Shown: positions 15,534-23,749, counted from the first letter of the stretch. The stretch: 34,103 nucleotides of DNA from Cytophagales bacterium (GCA_019456305.1 VRUD01000005.1:1-34103); one strand, 5' to 3'. Program-made: numbers and translations. Notes: generated by a model not told the origin, from the letters alone.

Positions 15534-16354
15534 AAACCAAATTCCCCTGGAAAACCATCAAAGAATATAAGGAGATCCTGTTCCAATATTATGATGGAAT
15601 TGCCAAAATAAGCATCAACAGGCCCGAGGTTCACAACGCCTTTACCCCGTTAACTGTGAATGAAATGAGCGAAGCATTGGGTCTGGCTCATGAAGATCAG
15701 AAAGTAGGGGTAGTGATATTAACCGGAGAAGGCGGCAAAGCGTTCTGCAGTGGCGGAGATCAAAGTGTTCGAGGGCATGGAGGTTATGTCGGTCACGATG
15801 GCGTTGCACGACTCAATGTATTGGATTTTCAAAAACAGATCCGTTCCATTCCCAAACCTGTGCTAGCGATGGTTGCCGGCTGGGCAATAGGGGGAGGGCA
15901 TGTATTGCATGTAGTTTGCGACCTTACCATTGCTGCGGATAATGCCCGGTTTGGGCAAACAGGCCCTAAAGTAGGCAGCTTTGACGGTGGATATGGCGCC
16001 TCTTATCTGGCTAGGATCGTTGGTCAGAAGAAAGCACGGGAAATATGGTATTTATGTGAACAATATGACGCACAGGAGGCTTTACAAATGGGACTGGTAA
16101 ACAAGGTAGTACCCCTTGAAAAACTGGAAAAAACCACAGTAGAATGGTGTAAAAAGATCCTCGAAAAAAGTCCGCTCGCAATAAGGATGCTTAAAAGCGC
16201 CTTCGATGCAGAATTAAACGGCCAGGCCGGGATACAGGAATTTGCCGGGAATGCCACCCTGCTTTATTATCTCTCAGATGAAGCCAAGGAAGGCAGAGAT
16301 GCTTTTTTAGAAAAAAGAAAGCCTGACTTCTCAAAGTTTACCAAATTCCCTTGA
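15530..16354 (+). CDS. menB: 1,4-dihydroxy-2-naphthoyl-CoA synthase
   Basis: Crotonase-fold enzyme closing the second ring of the naphthoquinone from o-succinylbenzoyl-CoA. MenB features: [18 protein letters not shown], the oxyanion-hole region [39 protein letters not shown], and the MenB-specific [31 protein letters not shown]. Length is 274 residues, as usual. Unlike menF, menD and menE, no repeat insertion is apparent. It starts inside the siaC-like stop codon. Confidence 0.97.
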   Translation: MKTKFPWKTIKEYKEILFQYYDGIAKISINRPEVHNAFTPLTVNEMSEALGLAHEDQKVGVVILTGEGGKAFCSGGDQSVRGHGGYVGHDGVARLNVLDFQKQIRSIPKPVLAMVAGWAIGGGHVLHVVCDLTIAADNARFGQTGPKVGSFDGGYGASYLARIVGQKKAREIWYLCEQYDAQEALQMGLVNKVVPLEKLEKTTVEWCKKILEKSPLAIRMLKSAFDAELNGQAGIQEFAGNATLLYYLSDEAKEGRDAFLEKRKPDFSKFTKFP

Positions 16355-16420
16355 GTGCTGGGAGTAGTACTTAGTTACAAAAGTAATAGTTATGCTCTAA
16401 TTGTATATCGTAGACCTAAC

Positions 16421-16774
16421 ATGTCATCAACAACCCGTAAATACAAAACCTATCTCATTCTTCCTTTATCACTATTGTTGATAAACGTTTTTGAAGAAAT
16501 TGCACACTACAAAGTTATTAATACAATTTATGATCCGCATATAAAAACTATTATTATGATATTTTTATATAGTATAGGATTTTTAATCGCTGCCAATATC
16601 ATCACGCCCTGGTTAAAGAATTTTTTTATTTCCGCTCAAAAAAGTAGTAAAAAAGAAGGGGGTTATGTGGGAATTATTATGTTTTACCTTATTGCTTTTG
16701 CACTTATTTATTGGGTGTATTTTATAATTTATACAGAAGGAGCGCAATATTTGTTGCCGAAAGGGTGGAGATAA
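16421..16774 (+). CDS. Small membrane protein of unknown function
   Basis: The 117-residue protein beginning MSSTTRKYKTYLILPLSLL has about three hydrophobic segments (roughly 10-26, 42-62 and 82-104) and a lysine-rich loop (AQKSSKKEGG). I do not recognise the family. The frame opens earlier (GTG at 16355), but the ATG at 16421 places a normal membrane-protein N-terminus. It stands between menB and menE, where Bacteroidota often carry menA or menC, yet it is far too short to be MenA (about 300 residues) and lacks a DDxxD motif. Confidence 0.65.
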   Translation: MSSTTRKYKTYLILPLSLLLINVFEEIAHYKVINTIYDPHIKTIIMIFLYSIGFLIAANIITPWLKNFFISAQKSSKKEGGYVGIIMFYLIAFALIYWVYFIIYTEGAQYLLPKGWR

Positions 16775-16779
16775 AAAAT

Positions 16780-16842
16780 AGAACAATAGACAATAGACAA
16801 TAGACAATAGACAATATGACAATAGACAATGACAATGACTAT
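16780..16842. repeat. CAATAGA heptamer run
   Basis: At least five consecutive or near-consecutive CAATAGA units are followed by degenerate CAATGAC/CTATGAC units. This opens the 348-bp gap between the membrane protein and menE. No gene is seen in that gap. Confidence 0.85.
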
Positions 16843-16857
16843 GACAAGGGGTGGTTA

Positions 16858-16901
16858 TCATCGGATGACTCTCCAGGTTGTGCGTTTGGGTCATCCGATG
16901 A
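16858..16901. repeat. Hairpin with perfect 12-bp arms
   Basis: TCATCGGATGAC at 16858-16869 pairs with its complement at 16890-16901 around a 20-base loop, between the two heptamer runs. Confidence 0.75.
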
Positions 16902-16964
16902 ATTTGCTGGCAATAAGGCAATAAGAAAAAAAGGAAATAGGGAAATAGGGAATAAGGAAATGCA

Positions 16965-17052
16965 GTTGGCAATAGACAATAGACAGTAGGCAGGGATCTC
17001 CGCTATGCTCCGATTGGCAAAAGGCAGTTGGTAATAGGTAACAGTAAACAGT
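16965..17052. repeat. Mixed heptamer run (CAGTTGG, CAATAGA, CAGTAGG)
   Basis: Degenerate 7-bp units related to those at 16780-16842, 14221-14280 and 33531-33565 alternate along this stretch and end 70 bases before the menE start. Confidence 0.7.
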
Positions 17053-17122
17053 TAAATAACAAACGGCCAACATATTATATCCAAAATAAAATATCAAATA
17101 CAGAATTCAAATTATATGAAGT

Positions 17123-18361
17123 ATGGCTTTAATTATTGGAAATAAAACACTTGATTACCAGCAAGTTAAATCAATAAATTTAGACGAGTCTAAAAATCAT
17201 ATTCCTACAAATGAATATAAAACTATTAAGTTTTGTCAGGAATGGATGAGTGGGAAAACAGCGTTCAGGGTCAACACATCAGGCACTACAGGCAAACCCA
17301 GGCAAATAACCATTACGAGAGATCACATGATTACCAGCGCTCAATCAACAGGCAAAACTTTTGGTCTTGAAAAAGGAGACAGCGCATTGGTTTGTTTATC
17401 AACAGATCATATCGCTGGGATCATGATGTTAGTGAGAGGATTTGAATTGGGATTAAAATTAACAGTGATCCCGCCTACCTCTGATCCCTTGAAAGATTTT
17501 CCGGATAATATAAGATTTGACTTTACTGCTTTTGTTCCTCTTCAATTGCACACAATTATCAAAGAAAGTCCGGAGAAGATCAGTATTCTGAATAAAATGA
17601 AAGCCATCATAGTTGGCGGAGCATCCGTTAACGACTCATTGGAGAAAAAAGTACAGATCATTAAAGCGCCTGTGTACAATACATATGGTATGACAGAAAC
17701 AGCATCGCACATAGCTATCCGAAGACTTAATGGACCTGACAGGTCAGCCTTTTATAAAATAATGGACGGTGTAGAAATAGGAATAGATCAGAGAAATTGC
17801 CTGAAAATAAAGTCTGCTAATAATAAATGGTTGATCACAAACGATTTAGTTGAAATCAGCCCCCCTACCGGCCCCCCTCTAACTCCAAGCCCACCTGAAT
17901 CGGAGAAACGAGGAATCGGAGAAACGGAGAAACGGGGCAGGCAATTCACCGATTCACCGATTCACCCATTCATCGATTCGGTAAGGAATAATGGCGGGGG
18001 GGGATTTAGGGGGGCTGCTTTTAAATGGCTTGGCAGGATTGATAATATCATTAACAGTGGTGGCGTAAAAGTTCAGGTAGAAAAAGTTGAAGCCGCTTTA
18101 GAAACTGTCATGACTAAACTTAAACATAGTAACAGGTTGTTTGTAACAGGCCTCCCCCACCCTGCTTTAGGTAAAACTGTAGCTGTAGTTTTTGAAGGCA
18201 AATCATTTTCCAGGGAAAAAAAAGAAAAAATAAAAAAAGCGTTGTCACAGGTGTTAAGCAAATATGAAATACCGCGCTATTTTTACTATCTCAATAAATT
18301 TAAGGAAACACCTTCAGGTAAGATTGACATAAAGAAAAATACTAGTGTAGCAACAATTTAG
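17123..18361 (+). CDS. menE: o-succinylbenzoate-CoA ligase with an in-frame repeat insertion
   Basis: Activates o-succinylbenzoate with ATP and CoA, giving the MenB substrate. AMP-binding signatures: P-loop NTSGTTGKPRQI (about residues 52-64), YNTYGMTETASH, FKWLGRIDNIINSGGVKV (hinge and C-terminal domain) and the final catalytic lysine region TPSGKIDIKK. At 412 residues it is longer than the compact Bacteroidota form I would expect (about 350-370). Residues about 246-298 (PPTGPPLTPSPPESEKRG...) are low-complexity and repeat-encoded, and sit just before the hinge. The C-terminal NTSVATI is also part of a palindrome. Confidence 0.9.
   Translation: MALIIGNKTLDYQQVKSINLDESKNHIPTNEYKTIKFCQEWMSGKTAFRVNTSGTTGKPRQITITRDHMITSAQSTGKTFGLEKGDSALVCLSTDHIAGIMMLVRGFELGLKLTVIPPTSDPLKDFPDNIRFDFTAFVPLQLHTIIKESPEKISILNKMKAIIVGGASVNDSLEKKVQIIKAPVYNTYGMTETASHIAIRRLNGPDRSAFYKIMDGVEIGIDQRNCLKIKSANNKWLITNDLVEISPPTGPPLTPSPPESEKRGIGETEKRGRQFTDSPIHPFIDSVRNNGGGGFRGAAFKWLGRIDNIINSGGVKVQVEKVEAALETVMTKLKHSNRLFVTGLPHPALGKTVAVVFEGKSFSREKKEKIKKALSQVLSKYEIPRYFYYLNKFKETPSGKIDIKKNTSVATI
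17857..18017. repeat. Nested palindromic insertion inside menE
   Basis: The outer arms are CAGCCCCCCTA and TAGGGGGGCTG. The inside (about 17898-17985) pairs CGGAGAAA-type 8-mers with CACCGATT-type 8-mers in inverted order. The block is translated in frame as about 53 residues rich in Pro, Gly, Glu and Arg. Confidence 0.85.
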
Positions 18362-18431
18362 TTTTGCAACATTAATTTGTAATAATATATTTTATGATTA
18401 CAATATTGCGTAATTAAATTGTTGCTACACT
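18344..18431. repeat. Long hairpin over the menE stop codon
   Basis: Perfect 17-bp arms at 18344-18360 and 18415-18431 (AGTGTAGCAACAATTTA family), with an imperfect inner stem (TTGTAAT/ATTACAA). The left arm encodes the MenE C-terminus. It may serve as terminator. Confidence 0.82.
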
Positions 18432-18539
18432 GGATCCCTGAATCATTTGAAAAAATAATTTTAAAAAATAATTTATTTAATTAGGATTTCGGTGTTGGTA
18501 TTTATAATTTTGAGCGCTAAATGGTATCAGGTTGCATAA

Positions 18540-18565
18540 TTTGATCCCGGGAACTCTGGATCAAA
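18540..18565. repeat. Short hairpin upstream of ferritin
   Basis: TTTGATCC pairs with GGATCAAA around a 10-base loop. It lies in the 370-bp gap between menE and ferritin, which otherwise holds only the two larger hairpins. Confidence 0.5.
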
Positions 18566-18636
18566 CTTAGAACCCGAAACTTTCCACCCTATTGAATAAG
18601 AAGAAATTCAACGGGATAAACTTTTTAATTTATGGG

Positions 18637-18720
18637 CATCTCTAAAAACTACATATTTTTTAAAACACACCCCTTGCCCCTCTTGATAGAGGGGAATGTA
18701 TGGTGTAGTTTTTAGAGATG
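18637..18720. repeat. Nested inverted repeat immediately before ferritin
   Basis: Perfect 17-bp arms (CATCTCTAAAAACTACA and complement) enclose CACACCCC...GGTGT with a CCCCTCTTGA-TAGAGGGG core, the same core as at 14834-14996. It ends 11 bases before the ferritin ATG and leaves the ferritin frame open upstream. Confidence 0.82.
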
Positions 18721-18731
18721 TCCTTATTACA

Positions 18732-19229
18732 ATGTTGTCAAAACAAATACAAAAAGCACTCAATGATCAAATACAAAGAGAAGCTAATGCATCTTATTTT
18801 TATCTTGCCATAGCTTCCTGGTGTGAATACAGAGGACTGGATGGTTCTGCTAATTTTTTTTATAAACAATCTGAAGAGGAAAGGGGACATATGCTAAAAA
18901 TATTCCATTACATTAATGAAGCTGGAGGTCATGCGTATACACCACTGATCGCAAAAACTCCCCGTGAATATAAAAATATTACCAGCATTTTTGAATTAGC
19001 CTTAAAGCAAGAGATGGATAACACCAGATCAATCAACAAGGTTGTAGAAATTTGCCTGAAAGCAAAAGATTATTCTACCTTCAACTTTTTGCAATGGTAT
19101 GTTGCCGAACAGCATGAAGAAGAAAGGGCCTTTAAAACTATTCTTGACAAAATTAAAATTATTGGTGTTGATGGCAAGGGCATCTACCTGATCGATAAAG
19201 AAATTGAAAAATTAGCAGAAAAAGAATAA
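18732..19229 (+). CDS. ftnA: Ferritin
   Basis: A four-helix non-haem ferritin of 165 residues that oxidises and stores iron in the cytoplasm. Iron-site residues Glu17, Glu50 and His53 (EEERGHM) are visible, with the third and fourth helices ALKQEMDNTRSINKV and YVAEQHEEERAFKTI. The start is the ATG at 18732 (MLSKQIQKALNDQI). An in-frame ATG at 18696 exists only because the upstream palindrome happens to be open. The hairpin ending 11 bases upstream must lie in or near the 5' leader and could affect translation. Confidence 0.95.
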   Translation: MLSKQIQKALNDQIQREANASYFYLAIASWCEYRGLDGSANFFYKQSEEERGHMLKIFHYINEAGGHAYTPLIAKTPREYKNITSIFELALKQEMDNTRSINKVVEICLKAKDYSTFNFLQWYVAEQHEEERAFKTILDKIKIIGVDGKGIYLIDKEIEKLAEKE

Positions 19230-19291
19230 GAAAATGTGTTCAAGTGCTCATGTATTCTTGAATACCCGAATCGTAAACACATAAAGAAATT

Positions 19292-20440
19292 ATGTACCAT
19301 AAGGTTCTATTACTACTTATATTTAGTCTGATCTTTTTCGTAGTTTCCTGTGAAAACGAAACTCCTGAACAATATCCGGGATGGAAGCAATATAATAAGT
19401 CAAATTCGGACTTACCTGAAAATTATGTAAAAAAAATCGTGATTGATGCAAGAGGTAATAAATGGATAGCCACCTGGGGCGGTGGCCTGGTAAAACTTCC
19501 CCGGAACAGCAGCGAAGGGTCTGATAGTACAAATTGGATCATATATAATACCAGCAACTCAGATATCCCAACCAATTCAATACAATCACTTGCAATTGAC
19601 AATAAAACAGGTGAGATATGGATAGGAACAAACGGTACCGGTTTAGTGACTCTATGGCCAAACAAGAGTTTATCTGAAAGTGAGATGTACAAACCAGCGA
19701 ATGTAAAGTGTAAAATTTATCATACATCAAATTCAAAATTATCCAATGATAATATCGAGTCAATTACTATTGATAAGGATGGAAACAAATGGATCGCTAC
19801 CTGGGGTGGTGGACTTATAAAGATTTCTTATGTTCATCAGCAAAAAATACAAAGACCTGAAAATGATAGCGCTGAATACGCTGATCCTGGAAATTGGACT
19901 ATATATAACACTTTAAATTCCGGGTTGCCTGAAAATTGGATTCGTTCAGTTACAATAGACCAACAGAATAATAAATGGATTGGCACCGGGTGGGGAGGTT
20001 TAGTAAAATTTAGTGAAAATAGCACGAAAGATCCTGTTTGGACGATTTATAATACTACAAACTCACCCTTACCGTATAACCTTATCAGATCAATTGCTAT
20101 AGATAACAGCGATAATCTATGGATCGGCACTGATAATGGCGGTTTGGTACATTTTGATGGAAAAAATTGGCAGATATACAACCGCTCAAATTCCAGACTG
20201 CCCAATGATTATGTAGGTTCTATTGCCATTGATAACAATGGAAATAAATGGATTGCTACCTGGTTTGGCGGCTTAGCCAGGTTTGACGGTGAAACATTCA
20301 AAGTCTATAACATTTCAAACTCAGGGCTCCCATACAACCTTGTGTCGTCAATTACAATAGATCGAGACGGAAATATCTGGATAGGCACGTTAATCGGCTT
20401 AGCAAAATTTGATGTTAGTAAAGAACAACAACCTGGCTAA
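19292..20440 (+). CDS. Reg_prop beta-propeller lipoprotein
   Basis: The N-terminus MYHKVLLLLIFSLIFFVVSC is a lipoprotein signal with the lipidated Cys at residue 20. About seven repeats of roughly 45 residues follow, each with the pattern W-x-IYNTSNSxLP-x-N-x-V-x-SIxID-x-GNKWIGTxxGGLVKF. This is the regulator-propeller (Reg_prop) repeat also found in the sensor parts of hybrid two-component systems. Here there is no membrane segment, kinase or DNA-binding domain, so it is a free-standing propeller on the membrane surface. The ligand is unknown. Confidence 0.85.
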   Translation: MYHKVLLLLIFSLIFFVVSCENETPEQYPGWKQYNKSNSDLPENYVKKIVIDARGNKWIATWGGGLVKLPRNSSEGSDSTNWIIYNTSNSDIPTNSIQSLAIDNKTGEIWIGTNGTGLVTLWPNKSLSESEMYKPANVKCKIYHTSNSKLSNDNIESITIDKDGNKWIATWGGGLIKISYVHQQKIQRPENDSAEYADPGNWTIYNTLNSGLPENWIRSVTIDQQNNKWIGTGWGGLVKFSENSTKDPVWTIYNTTNSPLPYNLIRSIAIDNSDNLWIGTDNGGLVHFDGKNWQIYNRSNSRLPNDYVGSIAIDNNGNKWIATWFGGLARFDGETFKVYNISNSGLPYNLVSSITIDRDGNIWIGTLIGLAKFDVSKEQQPG

Positions 20441-20460
20441 AATTGAAAAACTTAATACGA

Positions 20461-20633
20461 ATTTAAGTTTTGAGTCCACTCTAATAAGTCCAAAAAATAA
20501 AAATGCCACTAAAACACCAAAGCACTAAATCCCACAAAACATTGAAAATCAATCAAATAACTTTTGTGGGATTTTGTGTTATTTGTGCTTTTGTGGCGAA
20601 AATTGACTTTTTGGAGTGGACTCAGTTTTAAAG
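20461..20633. repeat. 173-bp inverted repeat with nested arms
   Basis: The outer arms GAGTCCACTC (20472-20481) and GAGTGGACTC (20614-20623) extend imperfectly outward. The inner arms are GCCACTAAAACACCAAAGC against its near complement, ending in ATCCCACAAAA/TTTTGTGGGAT. It is the first of three palindromes filling the 395-bp gap before the LRR gene; no gene is seen there. Confidence 0.85.
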
Positions 20634-20668
20634 TACTAGCTTTATTCAAAACAAGTTTTTAATAAAAA

Positions 20669-20686
20669 CCCCCGAGTACTCGGGGG
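20669..20686. repeat. CCCGAGTACTCGGG-family palindrome followed by a T-run
   Basis: A perfect 18-bp palindrome is followed by ACTTTTTTA. It is the third copy of the core seen at 5506-5531 and 11972-12003, with yet another flank. Confidence 0.8.
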
Positions 20687-20713
20687 GAAATACTTTTTTA
20701 CCGGTATGATACA

Positions 20714-20783
20714 AGTCGACAGTCCACAGTCCACAAACAGCAGTATGTAATTTTTGCCGATTGCCGACTGTGGACTGCCGACT
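20714..20783. repeat. CCACAGT heptamer hairpin
   Basis: AGTCGACAGTCCACAGTC at the left pairs with the right end (20766-20783) at 17 of 18 positions. The arms are 7-bp CCACAGT units. Confidence 0.8.
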
Positions 20784-20835
20784 TCTGGCTGATTAATTTA
20801 TATCAACAAAATTATCGTTAACATGTTATCAAAGT

Positions 20836-21801
20836 ATGCTTTTTAAGAGCCTAATCCACATCGCATTTTTATCAACAATCCCATCTAATTTAGTTCACCC
20901 CGTTAGATATTTCTCTTTACAATGTCCTTCCAACTTCAATTATTTCAAGGGTTTAAAAGGAATTGCATTGTTTTTATTGATTTTTCCTAACAAAGTAAAT
21001 GGACAAGGGAAATTACTCAATAAAGAAGAATTAGTACTAACTAAATATTACTATTCTATCAACGAAGCTTTAACAGAACCCGATAAGGCGTATGTAGTTG
21101 ACTTAACAGGGCAATTTCTTACCGGGTTACCCGCAGGAATTAGTAAACTGCCCAATTTACAAGTTTTGAATTTAGGGGGTAATCAACTCAGCGGCTTGCC
21201 TGCTGAAATTAGCAAACTCCAGAATTTACAAAAACTATCGCTAACTAATAATCAGCTCAAAACTTTTCCTCTTGAAATTTGCAAATTACAAAATTTGGAG
21301 GAATTATACCTGGATGAAAATCGAATTACTGTTTTCTCGTCTAAAATTGCTCATCTGCAAAAATTAAAAATTTTGGGTTTGTCAGGGAATCAACTCAACG
21401 TTTTCCCTGATGAAATTCTCACACTAAAAAAGTTACGAACATTAGGTTTGTGGAATAATCAACTCAGTGTTTTGCCTGAAGAAATCTACACTTTGAAAAA
21501 GTTAAAAAAATTGTATCTGGGTAATAACAAACTTACTGCTTTACCTGCCCAAACTGGCAAATTGCAAAATTTGCAAATACTGGATTTGCAATCTAATCAA
21601 CTCAGCCAATTACCTGCTGAAATAGGCAAGTTGCTGCATTTGCAACTATTGGATCTGCATAATAATCAGCTCAAAACGCTGCCTGTTGAAATGGCCGGAC
21701 TGGTAAATTTAGAAGAATTGCTACTGAGCGGAAATCCTCTTCCCAAGAAAGAAAAAGAGAAAATTAAAAAGCTGCTACCTGATACCAGAATTGCATTTTA
21801 A
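20836..21801 (+). CDS. Leucine-rich repeat protein
   Basis: From about residue 85 the protein consists of about nine LRRs of 23 residues with the bacterial pattern L-x-x-L-x-L-x-x-N-x-L-x-x-LP-x-E-I (LPNLQVLNLGGNQLSGLPAEI and similar). It ends with the cap GNPLPKKEKEKIKKLLPDTRI. A hydrophobic stretch near residues 43-57 (GIALFLLIFPNKVNGQ) looks like a signal peptide core and cleavage region, so the true start may lie further in than the ATG at 20836; no closer ATG is present. It probably mediates protein binding outside the cytoplasm. Confidence 0.82.
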   Translation: MLFKSLIHIAFLSTIPSNLVHPVRYFSLQCPSNFNYFKGLKGIALFLLIFPNKVNGQGKLLNKEELVLTKYYYSINEALTEPDKAYVVDLTGQFLTGLPAGISKLPNLQVLNLGGNQLSGLPAEISKLQNLQKLSLTNNQLKTFPLEICKLQNLEELYLDENRITVFSSKIAHLQKLKILGLSGNQLNVFPDEILTLKKLRTLGLWNNQLSVLPEEIYTLKKLKKLYLGNNKLTALPAQTGKLQNLQILDLQSNQLSQLPAEIGKLLHLQLLDLHNNQLKTLPVEMAGLVNLEELLLSGNPLPKKEKEKIKKLLPDTRIAF

Positions 21802-21825
21802 TTTAACTAAAAATTAACATCGGAT

Positions 21826-23175
21826 TTACCAGAAACACAGATGAATCACTTCTAACTTAACGCTTGCCGACTCATTGACAATAGTAGAAGCATTCTTCAT
21901 TATAGTATCAGGTGTTCCCTCTAAACCACCTTTACTAATTATGGTTGCAGGTGTCGTAATTTGAGGATGTGCCTTGGATTCATTGCATCCTCCTGAGTAT
22001 CCATACCGATCTGTTTTTATCAGGTAAACATCACTACCCTGAGCTCCAAAATTACTACTCTCTCCTATGATAATAAAGCCGCCATCATCCGTACGCTGCA
22101 GTGAAAATCCATAATCAGGGAGGGGGCCACCATAAGTTTTATACCAAAGGATAGTTCCATACCTGGTTGCTTTAGCTAGAAAAACATCAGCATCACCAGT
22201 TCCATAACTAGTGGTATATCCGGTAATAATAAATTTTTCAGGCATAGGCACGTATTCATCGCTTTTTGTACCAAAAACGGAGTGAGCATAATCAATATTA
22301 TCTCCCCCGATTATTTTTGACCAGGTCAGGTTGCCCTGCACATCAGTTTTGATCAAATAAGCATCCTCATCCTCTCCACCCAAACCAAAACTAAAACTAC
22401 TGCCACAAATCATATAGCCTCCATCTATTGTTTCCAGAACACCACGGCCATAGTCTTTACTTTTACCTCCGTAAGTCCTCGCCCACAAAAGTTTTCCGTC
22501 TTCATCGGTACGCAACAAATATACATCATAACTTCCCGTACCAAAGCTATTGGTTTCTCCTGCAATAATAAATCCATCATCAAATGTTTGCTGTATTGAA
22601 CGACCTACATCAAGTTTTTTTCCTCCATAGGTTTTTGACCAAATCAAATCCCCCTCCCAATCTAATCTTAATAGATATACATCATAATCGCCTGCACCAA
22701 AGCTGGCGGTCTCACCAATAATGATAAGTCCACGGTCATTTAATTCTATAATGGAATAGGCATAATCATTCTTTTCACCACCATAAGTTTTTGACCATAA
22801 TATTTCTCCATCAGGATCTGTTTTTATCAAATATACATCGGCTTCCCCGGCACCAAAACTAAAAGTATAACCAAGTACGACATATCCTCCATCTTTTGTT
22901 TGCATAACATGGCGGCCATAATCACTATCCTTGCCGCCAAAGTTGTGTGACCATAATATGTTCCCCATCCGGTCTGTTTTAGTTAAAAACAGATCCGTAC
23001 TACCTGCTCCAAAGCTGAAACTCTCTCCCATCATGATATAACCGCCATCTTTGGTTTGCTGTACAGACCAACCTGAATTTGTATTATTCCCCCTATATGT
23101 ACTTTGAAAGGCAAACTGAGAGTAACTATCCTGGAATAATAAGAGAATATAAATTATAATACCAAGTTGTTTCAT
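21826..23175 (-). CDS. Secreted beta-propeller-like repeat protein
   Basis: A signal peptide (MKQLGIIIYILLLFQDSYSQ) precedes about seven repeats of 50-55 residues with the pattern DGGYIxxGESxSFGAGSxDVYLIKTDxxGNILWSKTYGGKxxDYG. Such repeats are common in exported Bacteroidota proteins and fold as a propeller. The frame is open further upstream (to 23292), but the ATG at 23175 begins the signal peptide. No T9SS sorting domain is present at the C-terminus (ASVKLEVIHLCFW), unlike many relatives, so the gene may have lost its tail or be exported otherwise. Confidence 0.82.
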   Translation of the reverse strand: MKQLGIIIYILLLFQDSYSQFAFQSTYRGNNTNSGWSVQQTKDGGYIMMGESFSFGAGSTDLFLTKTDRMGNILWSHNFGGKDSDYGRHVMQTKDGGYVVLGYTFSFGAGEADVYLIKTDPDGEILWSKTYGGEKNDYAYSIIELNDRGLIIIGETASFGAGDYDVYLLRLDWEGDLIWSKTYGGKKLDVGRSIQQTFDDGFIIAGETNSFGTGSYDVYLLRTDEDGKLLWARTYGGKSKDYGRGVLETIDGGYMICGSSFSFGLGGEDEDAYLIKTDVQGNLTWSKIIGGDNIDYAHSVFGTKSDEYVPMPEKFIITGYTTSYGTGDADVFLAKATRYGTILWYKTYGGPLPDYGFSLQRTDDGGFIIIGESSNFGAQGSDVYLIKTDRYGYSGGCNESKAHPQITTPATIISKGGLEGTPDTIMKNASTIVNESASVKLEVIHLCFW

Positions 23176-23224
23176 AAAAATTCGTTTATTGTTTATCTGA
23201 TTAATAAATACGTAGTTATGCTCT

Positions 23225-23749
23225 TTATTTATCTCCACTACCAAATTGCAAGATAGTACTTCTATAACTTCCACCGAAATTATGAGCAGCATAAAATACC
23301 TGGCTTATTGCGTCTATCAATTGACTTTCAGTAAGTTCTTTCAAAGGGTGCACAAATATAGACCAAAGTAAACCATTATACAAAGCATATTTTACATCTA
23401 AGGCGCGATCAAACTGAGCTTTCAATAACTCTGAATAATAAGATTTTTTTATTTCCTTCTCATCTATAACGGGCGTGATAATTCGCATACGATTGTTTTT
23501 TTGATCTGTTATGACAATTAATATTCTATTAAGATAATTCAACTGCCAATATCCTTCCCTACTCTCAATTATTTCACCTTGCTTTTTTAAAATACCCTCT
23601 AACTTTTGATTATTCATACCCACAGAATCTATCTTATTTTGATATATATATGAGCTCGTATCTACCTTTAAGTTGTTTGATAAATTAGTTGCCCTGGCCA
23701 TAGCAGCCAAAAACAGAATACTTATAAATGATAGGATAACTTTTTTCAT
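23225..23749 (-). CDS. Exported protein with a YbjN/chaperone-like domain
   Basis: A signal peptide (MKKVILSFISILFLAAMARA) is followed by a coiled linker and a domain at about residues 60-165: EGYWQLNYLNRILIVITDQ, RMRIITPV, LLKAQFDRALDVKYALYNGLLWSIFVHPL, LIDAISQVFYAAHNFG. The order resembles YbjN and type III-chaperone-like folds; this is a resemblance of pattern only. It lies 49 bases upstream of the propeller gene on the same strand and is probably cotranscribed. Start chosen at 23749 because the signal peptide begins there. Confidence 0.65.
   Translation of the reverse strand: MKKVILSFISILFLAAMARATNLSNNLKVDTSSYIYQNKIDSVGMNNQKLEGILKKQGEIIESREGYWQLNYLNRILIVITDQKNNRMRIITPVIDEKEIKKSYYSELLKAQFDRALDVKYALYNGLLWSIFVHPLKELTESQLIDAISQVFYAAHNFGGSYRSTILQFGSGDK

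Noticed and set aside
16780-17052. Possible CRISPR array
   Set aside because: Units are only 7 bp, contiguous and degenerate, with no spacers of regular length and no cas genes.
16613-17097. Minus-strand ORFs in the gap before menE (CLLSIVYCQL-type sequences)
   Set aside because: They are translations of the heptamer arrays and contain no recognisable protein.
18540-18565. Riboswitch or tRNA-like structure upstream of ferritin
   Set aside because: Only an 8-bp stem is visible; no conserved riboswitch core or tRNA arms were found.
18696-18731. N-terminal extension of ferritin
   Set aside because: These codons are the right arm of a palindrome; the ferritin family starts at the ATG at 18732.
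19323-20025. Several minus-strand ORFs across the propeller lipoprotein
   Set aside because: They are shadows of the repetitive plus-strand gene and show no motif or start signal.
23176-23292. Longer start for the secreted propeller gene overlapping the upstream gene
   Set aside because: The ATG at 23175 begins a clear signal peptide; the extension is the antisense-free overlap of another gene's codons and has no family character.
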